Positions 11,600 through 24,262 are shown, numbered from the stretch's first letter. The stretch is DNA of 64,000 nt from Lotus japonicus (GCF_012489685.1 NC_080043.1:29234743-29298742); one strand, 5' to 3'. Translations and numbers: made by a program. The notes: a model not told the origin generated them from the letters alone.

Positions 11600-13303
11600 C
11601 CTAGTTTATTTGCATGCATTTTAAAATATTAGTTAAGATATTTTGGCCATTTTAGGACACTTTACGCTTATCTCATGCATTTTATTGTTTTCATTTGGTT
11701 TTAGTATTTTTCAACATTTTATATTATTTTCTAGATATTATTAGGACTTATTTACTTTAATTTAGGATTAGATAAGTTTATTTTAAGGTGTTATCTTATT
11801 TTTATTTGTCTTAATTTAGGAGAAGATATGGAGAAGAAAAGAAGAAATAATGAAAAACATAAATTTAAAGAATTCTGGACGCTGGAATCATGTAAAGCGC
11901 AGGTGCACGGGGTTACTATGCACCGGCGCTGGGATCGCGACACGTGGTAGAAACACGGTGCGCCTGACTACGCCGGATCATTTTCTGCATCAGATAGGAC
12001 AAAGAACGCACAGAACACGAAAATCACTATAAATTCCGTTTTTGACCTATTTTTGGGCATCTTTTTATCTTTCTCTTCTTCTAACCTAATAAACACTTGA
12101 GAGACTCTTGGAGGCAATTTCTTGGTTGGGAGGGAGGCTAGGCCCTTGAGGGTCGGTGTCAGGACCATGGAGAAATGTGACAACTTCTCTGGACGTCCTT
12201 GGCTCTATTCTATCTTGGGTTTCACTTTTCTAATTACCACTTTTTGTCGTCTTTTGACTCTATTTTAGCATTTGAAATGATGTAGTTTGATTTTACTCTT
12301 ATTCAATACATTTTTATGCAATTATAATTTATGAATTTTCATTATTCGGCGTTTCTCTCTTGGTTCAATGTTTCAATTGGTCAATAGATGATTTAAAGAG
12401 TTCATATTAATTCATAAATAGATTGAGAAATTGATACGAGTTAATGTAGGCTTAGTTCATAGAAAGGGGAAAAACACCTATGTCTTAGGTTTAAAAATTC
12501 TCTTTGCGCGTTCATGTATCTTTTACCAATGTGATGATTTTTAGGATTTGCATGAAAATTGAGAAGTTGATGTTAATTAAGTTAATGAGAGAAACCACCC
12601 TTGCATTAGTCATCTTAAGAAATGCATGTCTTAGGTAGGGTTGAGGTTTTCTAGGTGACAATATGAGACATTAACTCTTAGGTATGAATATCATCAGTTG
12701 GGAATGGGGTCTAAACCGAGTAATAAGTCGGGATACTCACCTCTCTAGTGTAAGATTATCTAGTAGGAACTATTAGAATTTCTTGAGTGACAGTCAGAGA
12801 TTCTATCCACTAGGACATGAACTTCGGAGGGTTAGGAACAAAGCTTGGGAATGTCTTATCGAGTAGGTATGTGTTATAATGCTCATTTTATGATCACTAG
12901 GGCTTAAGGAATTAAGACTAGGTTCTTAATTGGTAGATTCACTTAGCTAAGGAGTTAGTAGGTGAATAGCTCTTATCAACATCTTAAATGCTAATTTCAT
13001 CTTATAAAAGTATATTGGTTGAGAATAAGTTGTAAATCAAGTGAACTCATTTTTCAAATATGTTTTCTTCTTTGTTTGTCTCTGTGAACTTCTTTTATCG
13101 TTTTCATTTATTTAAATCTAAATAAAACACATCACTTTTAAACTGTTCAAACAAAGTCTAGCTAGTGAGACTAGTGCGTAGCAACACAATCCCTGTGGAG
13201 ACGACAAAACCCGATACTATACTACGATTGAGTCTTGAAAGGGATTTGATAGTAGTTAGTGGAGGAAAACCTCTTCATTAAATATCCTTTCATCAGGCCC
13301 TTA
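11600..13303 (+). mobile_element. Ty3/gypsy-like LTR (probably solo)
   Basis: The 3' part contains the phrase 'CAATCCCTGTGGAGACGAC' (13187-13205) typical of the ends of Athila/gypsy LTRs in dicots. The middle holds a GC-rich block near 11900-11990 and then a transcript-leader-like AT-rich segment, also typical. No primer-binding site or gag follows; a copia LTR starts at once. I could not define exact termini or a target duplication, so both ends are approximate. Confidence 0.55.
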
Positions 13304-13317
13304 GAGTGCTCCTTCTT

Positions 13318-14135
13318 TGTTGTTCTTGTGGTTGTCCTGCTTTTTGTCAAAAACAACCTGATGTCGAAGCAGATGTTGTGCCATCTGTCTTTGTGTAGCA
13401 CATGACATTAGTCCATTACTTAAAGTGCTTATGTGTGCCCTGAAAATCTGGTGAAGATTTGATTTGTGGTTACTTGTGGTTTAAGTAGTTGTATCGTGGT
13501 TCATTTATTGTGGTCTAGTTTAATTGTTGAGACAACCCCTGATTGAAGGTTGGTCTCTATTGTGTCGTTGCTTCAACCTCTGGAAACCCTAGAGTAGCTG
13601 TTGGAGCATATAAATATGAAGACCTAAAACGTGAAGACAACTAAAGCTTTTGAGAGAAAAGATCAAGTGTTTTAGGATTGTTATTTATGTTAGTCCTTGT
13701 TTCGTTGTGAACAAACCTTGCTCATTGATTCTATAAAGCAAGGTTGTGTTATGTGTTCCTTGAGTGTTAAACTCTAATTGTTGTTGTTCTTACCAATCGC
13801 TGTGGCAGTGATTGAGAGAAAGTGAGAGGGGCTCTCATACTTAAAAGGAAATACTAAGTAGAAATACACTGAGTAGATTAGGAAGAGAACTATGAGTTGT
13901 GGTGTTCATGAGTGCTTGTAGTTCCTATATCTCGAGATAGTAGATTTCCTTTCTTTTGGTGAAAACCCTCCAGACGTAGATGAAGTTTGACTGAACTGGG
14001 TTAACAACTCTTGTGTTGTGTTTTGTTTCTTTTATGCTTTTGTTGTTTGTTTACTGTTGTTCGATTGTCGAAGCTATTGTTCAAGCATCGCGTAGAACAT
14101 CTGCTATAAGGGAACTAGAATATCATTCTCCACAT
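13318..14135 (+). mobile_element. Copia LTR, copy A
   Basis: Homologous over its length to the copia solo LTR at 15352-20300: shared start TGTTGTTC, the AGTGAGAGGGG block with CTCATACTTA, the GGTGAAAACCCT block followed by CAGACGTAG, and ACTGGGTTAACAA. The right end is approximate and no target duplication was found. Confidence 0.7.
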
Positions 14136-14139
14136 AAGG

Positions 14140-14545
14140 AAAATAGGAAAGAGACTCAAACCTTGAGAAAATCACATCAAGGAGAATCACTGAGGGAAAG
14201 AGTGGTCCAACACATGACGCTGATCAAGTGAGATATCTGGAACATCCAAAATTCTGCCTCAGAACCAACATGACCATGAACCAACTTAAGGTCGGAACCA
14301 TCAGCTAAACCACCACTCAAGCCTGTATCCACTAGACACAAAAACGCACCAGAAGACCCACCCCGAAGAACATCACCTGGAAGATACAAAATATAACGTC
14401 TCTTAAAAGACGCATAACCCCACGCCGCAAAGCATCAATCCTCACATCAAAATCCTTTAGAACATAATAGGTAGACAAACCCCCATAGGTAGTCCAATCC
14501 ATAATTTCCAACACAACATTTCAATCACTAACAAATTAATGATAC
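14140..14545 (-). pseudogene. Possible continuation of minus-strand LINE
   Basis: Minus-strand open pieces at 14177-14389 and 14332-14514 read as low-similarity coding sequence without identified domains. The position suggests the other half of the LINE interrupted at about 11598. Weak. Confidence 0.3.
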
Positions 14546-14559
14546 ACTCATAATCCAAT

Positions 14560-15351
14560 AATTTGAACGAAGGTTATAGCGAACAGTTGAAGTTAGTCCT
14601 TAATGATTTGATCTCTCCAAATTAGTGTGGTTTTGTTCCGGGGCGGCATAGTTCGGATAATGTTGTTATTTCTCAAGAGGTATTCCATACTATGCGAACT
14701 CTGAAGAAGAAGAAGAAGAAGAAGAAGAAGAAGAAGAAGAAGAAGAAGAAGAAGAAGAAGAAGAAAGGGTATGTTGCTAAAGTGGACTTAGAGAATGCTT
14801 ATGATAGAGTCAGTTGGGAATTTCTCCAAGATACTTTGTTGGAGGTGGGTTTCAACCTTGACTTTTGCAACTAGATCCTTAGTTGAGTGAGCTCTTGCCC
14901 CTTCCAAGTGCTTTTTAATGGGGATAAGACACATCCTTTCCATCCAACTCATGGTATTCGTCAAGGTGACTCATTATCTCCCTATCTTTTTGTGATTTGT
15001 ATGGAGAAATTAGCACACATCATCCAACGGGAGGTTGATATTGGTAATTGGAAGTCGGTGACACTTTCAAGAGGTGGCCCCCAATTATCTCATCTTTTCT
15101 TTACGGATGACTTGCTTCTTTTTTGTGAAGCTTCCTATGATCAAATTGCTGTTATGAGCAGGTGTTTAGAAACTTTTTGTGAGGCCTCCGGCCAAAAAGT
15201 TAGTTTGGAGAAATCTCGCCTCTTGGTGTCCCGTAATGTCCATTCTCATGTGGCAACAAGACTTAGTCATGAAGCGCATATTCCCTTCACGGCTACCTTG
15301 GGAAAATACTTGGGGGTCCCTTTGATCAATCGAAGAACTAATAAGGATACA
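14560..15351 (+). pseudogene. L1-type LINE reverse transcriptase, piece 1 of 3
   Basis: Reverse transcriptase of a plant non-LTR retrotransposon. Visible in order: the fingers motif FVPGR (around 14635) and TM/EV helix; a lysine run made by a microsatellite; DLENAYDRVSWEFL (from about 14787, with the first catalytic Asp); the HGIRQGDSLSPYLF motif (about 14953); then the catalytic FTDD box (usual form YADD or FADD) at about 15103; and GKYLGVPL. Two in-frame stops lie between 14871 and 14886. The LINE is cut at 15351 by a copia solo LTR and resumes in frame at 20306. The 5' endonuclease part is missing. Confidence 0.85.
14703..14765 (+). repeat. (AAG)n microsatellite inside RT coding frame
   Basis: About 21 AAG units, in frame, coding a lysine run at the place where plant LINE RTs normally have a short lysine/glycine-rich turn before the AKVDL strand. 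Confidence 0.9.
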
Positions 15352-17591
15352 TGTTGTTCCTTTGTTATTGTCTGCATTTTAGCTAAGTGAGTTGTGTGCC
15401 AACTTGTCGGACCCGATGCTGTAACATCTTGCCTATGACATCTGTAAGGCCCAAGTTTTAAGCTTTGGATAAGTGAATAAAATATAAGGGTTTATTTGAT
15501 TAAAATAAATTTGTGAAGGAAAAGGTTCAGGAAAAGTCCAAGAATTTTATCGAAAAACCGATAAGAGTTATAGCACGACTAACATACGCCTAATCCTAGG
15601 TCAAAGGTTTTAGTGAATAGTTAATTTACACATTAGGACACGATGGAAACTAATTCCAAAAATCTTCAGAGAAATGTTAGAACTTCTCTTTTTCGTCTAT
15701 AAACGATTATTTCGATGCGAAACCCTGGAAAGTACGAACATCAAATTCCAATTCTCGGAAGTTTGCCGAAACGGAATCCCTGATAGTTCGAGAAACCTAA
15801 GATCGACAGACGATGAAGACTTTTTCTATTCGGAGCTTCAAATGAAGATTCCACCCGCGTTCTCCTATTTCTATTGTTATTTCTAATCTTTCTTCAGAAG
15901 GAAGTTTTCTCATCCCACGATCACTGCAAAAAGTAGTTTTTCGGGATAAACCGACTCACACCGACTCACACCGACTTTGGATCGTTTGATTTAATTCCAA
16001 GAACCCTGCTTTGAGTTCTGGAATTCTGTCGCCAGAACCTATCTTGGAATTCGCAGAGGAACACGCAGGAAAAATCGGAATCGCAAAAAAATCATTTTTC
16101 CGCATTTTCCAAAACCTATAAATAGCTAGAAAATGAGATATTTTCAAAACCCACCCCATTTTCTTTCCCCAAACCCGCGGCCAGCTAGAGGAGAAGAGGA
16201 GGAAGTGATTTTCGCGAATCTTTGCCCGTTTGCTTCACCGATCGTTGCTAATCGAAGACCTTGAGGTAGGTAAACTACATCTCTCTTCTGATCGTCGTTT
16301 CTGTCGACTTCTTCTATGTCTTTCTGTGCTCAAAGTTTTGAGCTTTTTGTAAAACTGTCCAAATAAGCTGATTTCAGTGTCTAAACTTATTCCCTGCATG
16401 CCCCTGAGCGTGTTCTGCGGATTAGATTTTGTCAGATGTCGACGAAATGCCGCTGGGATCAATTTTTGCATCAAATACCCATTTTTAGGCAAAGTCGCAA
16501 CCTTTAAGCTGTAAACTATCGACTTGGCTTAGTGCTAGTAGGGTTAGTCGTCAAAAACGTCGTTGTTGACGTCCCCATCCAATTTGTTTTTCAAAAATCC
16601 AGTTTTTAAATTCTGAGCTGAAAATAATGACCAAACTACCCTTATATCAGTTTTCGATCCGAAAATTTTTCCGAGCTTAGAACCGTCTTAGTTACGGCAT
16701 ATGATAACCTAGGAACCAAGTTTGATCGAAGAAAAATCGACCCTCCCAATTAAGGAAAGTGGCCGAGAGCTATATCAAGGGGAGAGGAAATCCGACTTTT
16801 TCGAAAACTTGTCTTAACGCGTTAGATTGTCGTACCACAGAGGTTGTAATGTACCGTGTAACCCTAGGACTTATTGTTTGCTGAGTTTTTGACTCATTGT
16901 GTCGATTTCTGTGATTTTTGCTTAAGGTTCTTTTGAGGAGTTTCCTGGAAATCAAGGAGAGGAGCGTGAAGGAACTTGCGAGGAGGAAGCTGGAAGACCC
17001 ACCGGTGAGGGCTACTCTCTGAATTACTAGATAATGCTTTAGGTGTCGACGGATTCGACTTGGTTTATGTGTTATGCACTTAATTGCTAAATGTCTGAAA
17101 TGATTTTTGAGGCTTCAGCCGATCTTGTTGAGTACTTGATGCCATGATATTGTGTGCTAAATTATTCACATGCTATGTGCTACATGGTTAATTTAGGATG
17201 TGTTGGAATATGTTGTTTATGCTTATTGATTGAGCTGTTTCATTTTATGCTATTCCACTCGTGCCTATGTTTCTGGAAAGTGAGGATTGCGGGCAAGTCA
17301 TGCCGAATTTTTATGAGATTTTGAGAGAGATTGATAGGACGAACAGAGTTCGGGCCTTGTTATGTTTTAATGGATCAAGACCTTCTCAGGAATTATTTGG
17401 GATTATGGGATCCCTGAAACTCATAGGAAATATTATAAAGACTAAACGAAACCTATTTTCTCAAGGAAAATTCATAAGACATTAATCAATCTCTAAAACC
17501 TTTGAACAATGATAACAACCTTAGATAAGAGCTTAGAGCTTGAATATTAGTTTTGAAGATATGAGAAGTGTCGTCGAGTCCAAGTTTTGAG

Positions 17592-17856
17592 GAAACTTAC
17601 AAGTTTCCGAGTATGTTGATACTCTTTTGCTCGATGAGCAGGTTATTGTTTGGCTATCTAAAGTTTAGCCGGAGACCATAAGTTTCCAAGTACATTCGTA
17701 CTCTTTTGCTCGATGAGCAGTTTATTGTTTGGCTATCTAAAGTTTAGCCGGAAACTATAAGTTTCCAAGTACTTCGGTACCATTTCGCTCGATGAGCAGT
17801 TTATTGATTGGCTATCTAAAGTTTAGCCGGGGACCATGAGTTCCAAAGTACATTCT
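17592..17856 (+). repeat. Tandem repeat, ~86 bp x 3, in long LTR
   Basis: Three degenerate units each contain 'GCTCGATGAGCAG' and 'GGCTATCTAAAGTTTAGCCG'. The second block contains the palindrome CTAAAGTTTAG, so each unit could form a hairpin. Confidence 0.9.
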
Positions 17857-18493
17857 TCTTCTTTTGATTAATTCATTTTGTCGCAGAATCGACATTTACC
17901 TTAGGGTATTCTTTTAGAGACTTTAAGTTATTTAGAACACGTGGCGACGTGTCGAGTGAGGTCGGAGACGTTGTTTGACTAATCACTCTGCATTCATGCA
18001 CTCATTTTGAGGTTAATACACGGCGTGATACCGGACCTCGGTGGATTCCAAAATGGACATAAGACCCGGATTTCCATATTTAGGACACTACGATGGTCCT
18101 TAGTAGCAGACGGAATGGCAGACCTACGGGTTCACTGCTGATCTGACTACTTTTGTGTGGTGTAAGAGACACGCGAGCAGGAAGGTACCCACCGTGGCTG
18201 GTGTTAGGGCCGCCTCGTTGATGTCCATCCTTTCTTCCGGAATGCATCTTGTCAACCAGCATTGCATTGCATGCAACATACATTCTGACTTAGTTGCTGA
18301 GTGTGATTGGTACTTGTTTATCCTATTTGAGGCATGCTACTTGTTATTATGATTCTTATATTCACTGTGATACATACAACCCTAGGATGTTATCCCTAAA
18401 CTTCTAGGCCTGAGGGGCTAATAATTATTATCCTATATATATCTGGTTTTATTATATATATAATTCTTTGGAGTTGACCCTCGCGTCTTCTGT

Positions 18494-19000
18494 GTGTGTT
18501 TGGGCGGACTACGCCATTGTCAGATGAGTATGGCGGATTGGTTTACGATGGTCAGCCCTTCGGGGGGGACCAGGTTCGAGATGCTTGACCAGGACGACCC
18601 AGGTGCATGGGTGGTCGACCCCATAGGCCACCGTGCGACCTACACCGGTCGGGTCATGGAGGACCGTGTTGACCGATTCGGACGCTTGACGGAGGGGGTA
18701 TTGAAGAGACATATACTGAGCTTCAACTTGTCGCCCGGCGTGCATTGTGGACCCGGCTTGGGAGGACCACCATCACCATCATCTTCGGATGATGAGGACC
18801 CCTCTGAGGAGGTGCCAGTGGGTGGGACTTCGACGGAGTCCAGTTCGTCTACTGCTGCTGTCATCGAGGATCCTGGTCCGGGCCCCGAGCCCGAGAGACC
18901 AGTGCAAGAGCGCATCAGGGTGGATAGAGAGGGTAGTGTTGTGTATGTCGACTTAGTCGTCCTGGATGTAGATTCGGACGACGACCGCGCTAGCGTGTAG
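18494..19000 (+). CDS. Unidentified 168-aa ORF within long LTR
   Basis: An open frame near the 3' end of the solo LTR. The first part holds several aromatic and charged residues (MADWFTMVSPSGGTRFEM, DPGAWVVDP). The second half is rich in Ser, Pro, Glu and Asp (SPSSSDDEDPSEEVP, then PGPGPEPERP) and the C-terminus is acidic. No signal peptide, membrane helix or catalytic motif was recognised. The matching position in the sister LTR (about 24830-25030) has only traces of the first part. I do not recognise it. It may be a retroelement accessory ORF or a chance frame in a GC-richer patch. Confidence 0.35.
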   Translation: MCLGGLRHCQMSMADWFTMVSPSGGTRFEMLDQDDPGAWVVDPIGHRATYTGRVMEDRVDRFGRLTEGVLKRHILSFNLSPGVHCGPGLGGPPSPSSSDDEDPSEEVPVGGTSTESSSSTAAVIEDPGPGPEPERPVQERIRVDREGSVVYVDLVVLDVDSDDDRASV

Positions 19001-20305
19001 GATCGAGTGCTAGTGTGGGCTCCTCGATTTGGGATTAGTGTAGGAGTAGTGTCGTTGCTCTGACCGTCATGCTTTCAGTTTTGGGACAGGGTAGTTTCCT
19101 GCCGGTAGCTTTTTGTGTGGTTTTCTTATGGAGATCACAGAGAGCTGGTTGGACTTAGGAGGTCTTTTCTTAGGCCGTTGGGCCAATTCGTTCTCAGTTT
19201 TTGAGGTATGGTGTTGCGGACACAGGTTTTACCTTGGTTTGTACATATTGTCTTTGGGCGTTACTTTCTTTCTGTCACCCGTCGCTGGAGGTTACTCGCG
19301 ACGTGGTTGGTATTAGCTGGGCATGTATATATATATAGATGTATATTAGTTTCTTTTATCTTTCATTGAGAAGTTTAATGTTTCTGTCTTTAATTATATT
19401 ATCGAAAAAAAAAATTCACGTTTTTCCGCTTAAGTTTTTCTTTTGGTTACTAAAGTGACGCCACCGAAATCGGGGTGTTACAACATCTGTCCCTGAGTAT
19501 CTGCTGTGAGTTGGTTGGTTTATTTGTGAAGCTTTGTATTCAAGTTAGAGTTTTTGCTGGAAGCTTCTGTGCGCCGTCAAGGAATATTCTTAGTGTGATC
19601 AAACCCGGTTCATGGGGGTTTGATTTGAAGATTATGTGGAAGTTTTTATCTGCTACTGAAAAATGGATCTTTGAAGATTTTATGCAGATTTGTTTCATTA
19701 ACAAATTCCTGATTTTAGTATGGACTCTTGTGCTCGTTCAAGCCCATGGAAGACAGGCCTAGTCGACTGCTACTTATGAAGACAGAAACCTAGTTTCTAG
19801 GTGTGCTTCGTGTTGAGTGAATTAGGTTTACTCTTGTGAGTTCATACTTGTAATTGTGCTCTCAGCAGCTTTGTGTTATTGTTCTAGGCTGAGAGTTGTT
19901 TTGTGTGTTGTTTGATCTTGAGATCATCTTCACTCTTATTATTAGAGTTCAATCACTATGGCAGTGATTGTGTAAGAGAAAGTGAGAGGGGTTTCTCATA
20001 CTTAGAGGGAGACCTAGGTAATAATCCACAGGTAGAGATAGGTAGAAAAGGTAGTTGAACTGGGGCAGTTCTGGTGAGACCTTTTGTGTACAATTTCTCT
20101 ATAATAGTGGATTATCTTTCTTGGGTGAAAACCCTTCAGACGTAGGTGATATTGCACCGAACTGGGTTAACAATCTTTTGTGTGATCTTTAGTTATTCTG
20201 TTATTTAAATTACTAAATTGTTTGCTGTGTATTGTGCAATGTTCTACAAGATGTCATAGACATAGTGTAAAATATTTGTCCTACGGTTGCCATAATTTCA
20301 ATACA

Positions 20306-20667
20306 TATGAGTTATTGTAGCAGAAATCTCAACAACGCTTATCTTCTTGGAAGGCAGCTTCTCTAGCTAGATTACCATCACGCAATCGGTGGTAGGCTGG
20401 TATCCATCCTACCTACTTATTGCATGCAGACTATGTTGCTACCGAAGTATTTGTGCGATAAGCTAGAAAGGGACCAGAGGAGATTCATTTGGGGTGCGCA
20501 TGAAGGGGGGAGAAGCTATAGTCATTTGGCGGTCTTGGCCTGCGTCATATGCATGAATTTAATCAGGCCATGTTCATGAAAATTAATTGGCGAATGATTT
20601 CTTCACCAAATGCATGATGGGTGCAAGTGTTACGCAGCAAATACGGGTGTGGCGATGGTGAGCTACC
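20306..20667 (+). pseudogene. L1-type LINE, piece 2 of 3
   Basis: Continuation of the LINE from 15351: region after RT, with sequence like QKSQQRLSSWKAASLARLPS and GGLGLRHMHEFNQAM, as expected of plant L1 proteins between the RT and the zinc-binding domain. Stops and a frame shift are present. Ends at the target duplication CTACC of the second long LTR. Confidence 0.8.
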
Positions 20668-20704
20668 TGTAAGACCCAGGATTTTAGAATTAAAATAAAT
20701 TAAT

Positions 20705-21993
20705 GGCTTAATACATCAGAAGGCCCCTGAAATTGTAAAGGGAATCAGTTTCAGGACCTGGAAAATTTTTACATCAAATTGGGTCCCTAAGAATTTTTTT
20801 TTATTCAATTAAGGCCAAAGTGTGCCACACTTTAATTTTGTCCTAGTCATCAATTCCAAGTGTCTTTTTTAATTTTTTTTAATTAAAAAATTATAAAAAA
20901 TTAATTTTTAATTCCAACTCATCTCATTTATTTAAGGAGAAAAATAAAAATAAAAATATTAAAAAATTACAATTTATTTAACTTTGATCCTAATTATATC
21001 CTTAATCTTTATCTCCCTCCATCTCCATGGAATCAACAACAACAAATTCAGAAAGAAAAAATTCTTTGGATCAACAATAAATCTAACATCAACCACCATC
21101 TTCATCTTCATCCTCAAAGTTCAAACCACCAAAAACCTTTCCCTCTACCAAGAAATCAACCCCACAAAAAACAACTAAAAAAATCCAGAAATAAACCCAG
21201 AAACAACTACAAATTCAACATCACCCATCATCTTCATCTTCAACCCCAATCCACAAAAAATATCTTCCCCTTACCCAAAAACCAACCCCACAAACCTTTT
21301 ACCCTCCTCCCATTGTTCTGGAACCCAAAAAGCCTACATCCGTGGGTATAACCCAGAAACATGAGGTGAAGACCCATATTTTCCACCCCAGCACCATCCC
21401 CAACCTTTGTTATTTCTTTTTCTAGCTAGAAACATGAGGTGAAGACCCATAACATGAACAAGAAAAATCAAAAAACAAGTCAACACATGAAACAAATGGA
21501 AAGAAGGCAAGAACCTCAACCGATATAATGGTTCCATAAGGCTTGAACAAATCAAGTAGGTGCAGCATTGAAGCTTCTGGGTTTGTTGGGTGGGTGGGAG
21601 TGGGGAAGAAGAAGAAGAATGAATTTTCTTGTTCTCTCCTCAGTTAGGGTTCAATTTGAGGGAAGATTGGGATTGGGTTTAATTTGGGGGTGAAAATGTT
21701 TTAATTTGGGGGAAGATTGGGATTGGGTTTAATTTGGAATTGAGTAATTAAAAAACAATTTCTAATTAAATAATTGAGTTGGAATTAAAAATTAATTTTT
21801 TATAATTTTTTTAATTAAAAAAATTTATAAAAGCCACGTGGAATTGATGACTGGGATAAAATTGAAGGCTGACACACTTTGGCCTTAATTGAATTAAAAA
21901 AAATTTCCTAAGGACCCAATTTGATGCAAAATTTTTCTAGGCCCTGGATTTGATTCCCTTTACAATTACAGGGGCCTTCTAATGTATTAAGCC
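20705..21993. mobile_element. Non-autonomous Mutator-like element, 9-bp TSD
   Basis: Inverted repeats of roughly 215 bp (left 20705-20920, right about 21775-21993) begin GGCTTAATACAT. The flanks are an identical TAAATTAAT (20696-20704 and 21994-22002). No transposase is encoded. The interior of about 0.85 kb carries sequence unlike its ends, including an exon-like segment (21515-21576). Confidence 0.9.
21515..21576 (-). pseudogene. Exon-like fragment, possibly of an RRM protein
   Basis: On the minus strand a 62-bp segment is bounded by an AG acceptor and a GT donor. It could encode a peptide ending in DLFKPYGTIISVE, which resembles the start of an RNA-recognition motif (helix then PYG turn then strand). 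The match is short and from memory. Supports, but does not prove, host exon capture by this Mutator-like element. Confidence 0.3.
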
Positions 21994-24094
21994 TAAATTA
22001 ATTAATTTCCACCTCACGCATAGGATTCTGTTTAAGTGTGAGAGGAACTCGACTTATGTTTGATGTTCGTATTAGTATAATGAGAAAGAAAGTTCAGGGA
22101 ATGACTAAGAATAGTTCTATAGTCGCTATAGGTTATAACACGAGTCTTATTCACTTCCGCCTTAGGGCAAAAACGCTAGTAATTGGCTAATCTGCTCTTA
22201 AAGCACTGTAGAAACGATATTCAAAAATATTCAGAGGAATATAAGAATTTCTCTTATTCCTTTCCTTGACAAGTGTTTCGACACGAAACCCTGGACTGTA
22301 TGAAAGACCGATTTCAATTCTCGGAAGTTGCCGAAACTGAATCCCTGATAGCTCAAGAACCTTAAAGTAAAATGTCGATGAAGACTTTTTCTATTCGAAG
22401 CTTCAAATGAAGATTCCACACGCGTATACCCATTTCTTTCCATGTTTCCAATCTTTCTTCAAAAGGAAGTTTTGTCATCCAACATCAACTGCAAAAAGTA
22501 ACTTTTCAGGTTAAATCGATTAACACCGTTAGTGAATCGTTTGCTTAAATTCCAAGAAACCTGTTTCGAGTTATGAAATTCTGTCGCCGGATTCTATCTT
22601 ATAATTCACAGAGGAATGTGCAGAAAAAATCGAAATCGCGAAATTTTCATTTTTCCGCGTTTTCCATCTCTTATAAATAGCAAAAAAACTCAAAAATCTC
22701 TCCACCATTGCCATCCAAACCCGCGAGCTTCAAGAGGAGAAGGAGGAGGAAGATTTTCGTTGTTTCTTGCATGATCGTCGCACTGACAGTTGCTATACGT
22801 AGGCCTCGAGGTACTGATGCTTTTCCTTACCTCTGATCGTAAATTCTGTCGCTTTTCTCTATGTTTTTCTGTGCTCAAAGTTTCGAGCGTTTTGTAAAAC
22901 TGTCCAAATAACTTGATTTCAGTGTCTAAACTTATTCTCTACCAACCCAAGAATACTTCTAGCGGATTATATTTCGCCGAATCTCGCCGAATCGCCGCCG
23001 AGCTTCAATTCTGCTCAAAATACCCATTTTATACTGAGGTTCCGCTTTTTGAATCAAAAACTCTCGTCTGAGCTTAGAGTCAGTAGGATTAGTTGTTATA
23101 AATGTCGTTAGGATCACGCTCATCCAATTTATTTTTCGAATTTCCGATTTTGAGTTTCCGAGCTAAAAATCTTGACCAAAATACCCCTGTTCTAGTTTTC
23201 GATCCGATAATTTTTCTGAGAGATTCCCTGACCTAGATATCGCCTAAGAATACCTAGGAATTGATTTAGATCGAAGAAAAACTTCGGAAACCCTATTTTC
23301 TAAAGTGGCCGAAACCTGTTTGTTAGGGTATCGTGTCCAAAAATAATTTTTGGGTCTGTATGACCTAAGCCATTGCGTAGCTCTTTCAATTTTCGAAATT
23401 TTAGCGTTGTTTTCGTGTCATTCTGAGTTCTGTAGCTCGAGTTATGCGCATTTTAGCGAAAACATGTCTTATTATCCATTCGTACCTAAATGTCGAACTC
23501 TAGAGCTTCGAAAGCTTCTTTCGGGTTTTGATAGTGTTATTAGTTGTTTTGTTTCTTAGCGACTAAGCAATGATACTTTGCTTAAGGTTTGGAACGAGTT
23601 GAGCTGAGGAAAGAGACTTTGGAACAATTGGCGAGGTTTCACAACTGAGAAGGACGCTCGGGGAACTTGCTAAGTTCGGGAGCTTTATTTTGGATTGGAC
23701 TGGGATGTTGAGCTTGGATGGAGAAATTGGCTAAGGTTAGGGTAACTCAGTTTTAGCGCGTCCTTGAGTCTTGCATGTATTTATCGCACTGCATGCGTTT
23801 GAGATGAAGATGTTTATATGGATTGGCATTTGATTTTGATTATTATGCTGAACTGGGAAAATGTTTTCTGGAGGCTTCGGCCGAGTGAACTTATTGAGAC
23901 GTGTGTCTCCGTTTTCTGAGAGGCTTCGGCCGTTTACTGGTTTATGTCATTGAACTGAGTTGGTATGTAATTGAATTGATTTATGTTGATTGATAATATG
24001 AATAACATGTGGTTATCCTGATTTGATTATTGATTTTGAGATTGTTGTTTGAGTGATTACTGAGTTGGATGAGATGTTTTGATTTGCTTGAAGT

Positions 24095-24262
24095 GGCAGT
24101 GGAGTGGATATTTTCACATGACTGTTCCGTCTTTCGAGGCGTTACTTAGTGGTAGTGGAGTGAATGTTTTCACATGACTATCCCGTCTTGCGAGACGCTG
24201 TTAAGTGGCAGTGGAGTGGATGTTTTCACATGACTGTCCCGTCTTTCGAGACGCTATTCATT
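24095..24262 (+). repeat. Tandem repeat, ~61 bp x 3, in long LTR 2
   Basis: Three units each contain GTGGAGTG, TTTTCACATGACT and CCGTCTT.CGAG.CG. Confidence 0.9.

Larger units (their letters stand above)
15443..19482 (+). mobile_element. Long (4.0 kb) solo LTR, copy 1
   Basis: Starts TGTAAGGCCC, ends GGGGTGTTACA, flanked by ACATC at 15438-15442 and 19483-19487. Homologous to the LTR at 20668-25313 over many blocks (for example around 15660-16900 versus 22210-23300). The size and TG..CA ends fit the very long LTRs of Ogre-type gypsy or LARD elements. No pol is present. It contains a three-copy tandem array (17.6-17.85 kb) and a 168-aa ORF (18494-19000). Confidence 0.85.
15352..20300 (+). mobile_element. 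Copia solo LTR with nested insertion
   Basis: It starts TGTTGTTCC and ends AATTTCA. The flanks are an identical ATACA (15347-15351 and 20301-20305), a 5-bp target duplication. Removing it joins the LINE frame across the gap (aa ...NRRTNKDT then YELL). The LTR itself is about 0.9 kb; the rest is the 4-kb LTR nested at 15443-19482. Related to the copia LTR at 13.3 kb. No internal domain or second LTR: a solo LTR left by unequal recombination. Confidence 0.9.

Noticed and set aside
11600..13303. Target duplication CTTTC for the gypsy-like LTR
   Set aside because: The pentamer occurs near both ends but does not leave TG..CA termini; probably chance.
18509..18915. Minus-strand ORFs over the LTR ORF
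   Set aside because: Shadow frames of the GC-richer patch; no domain.
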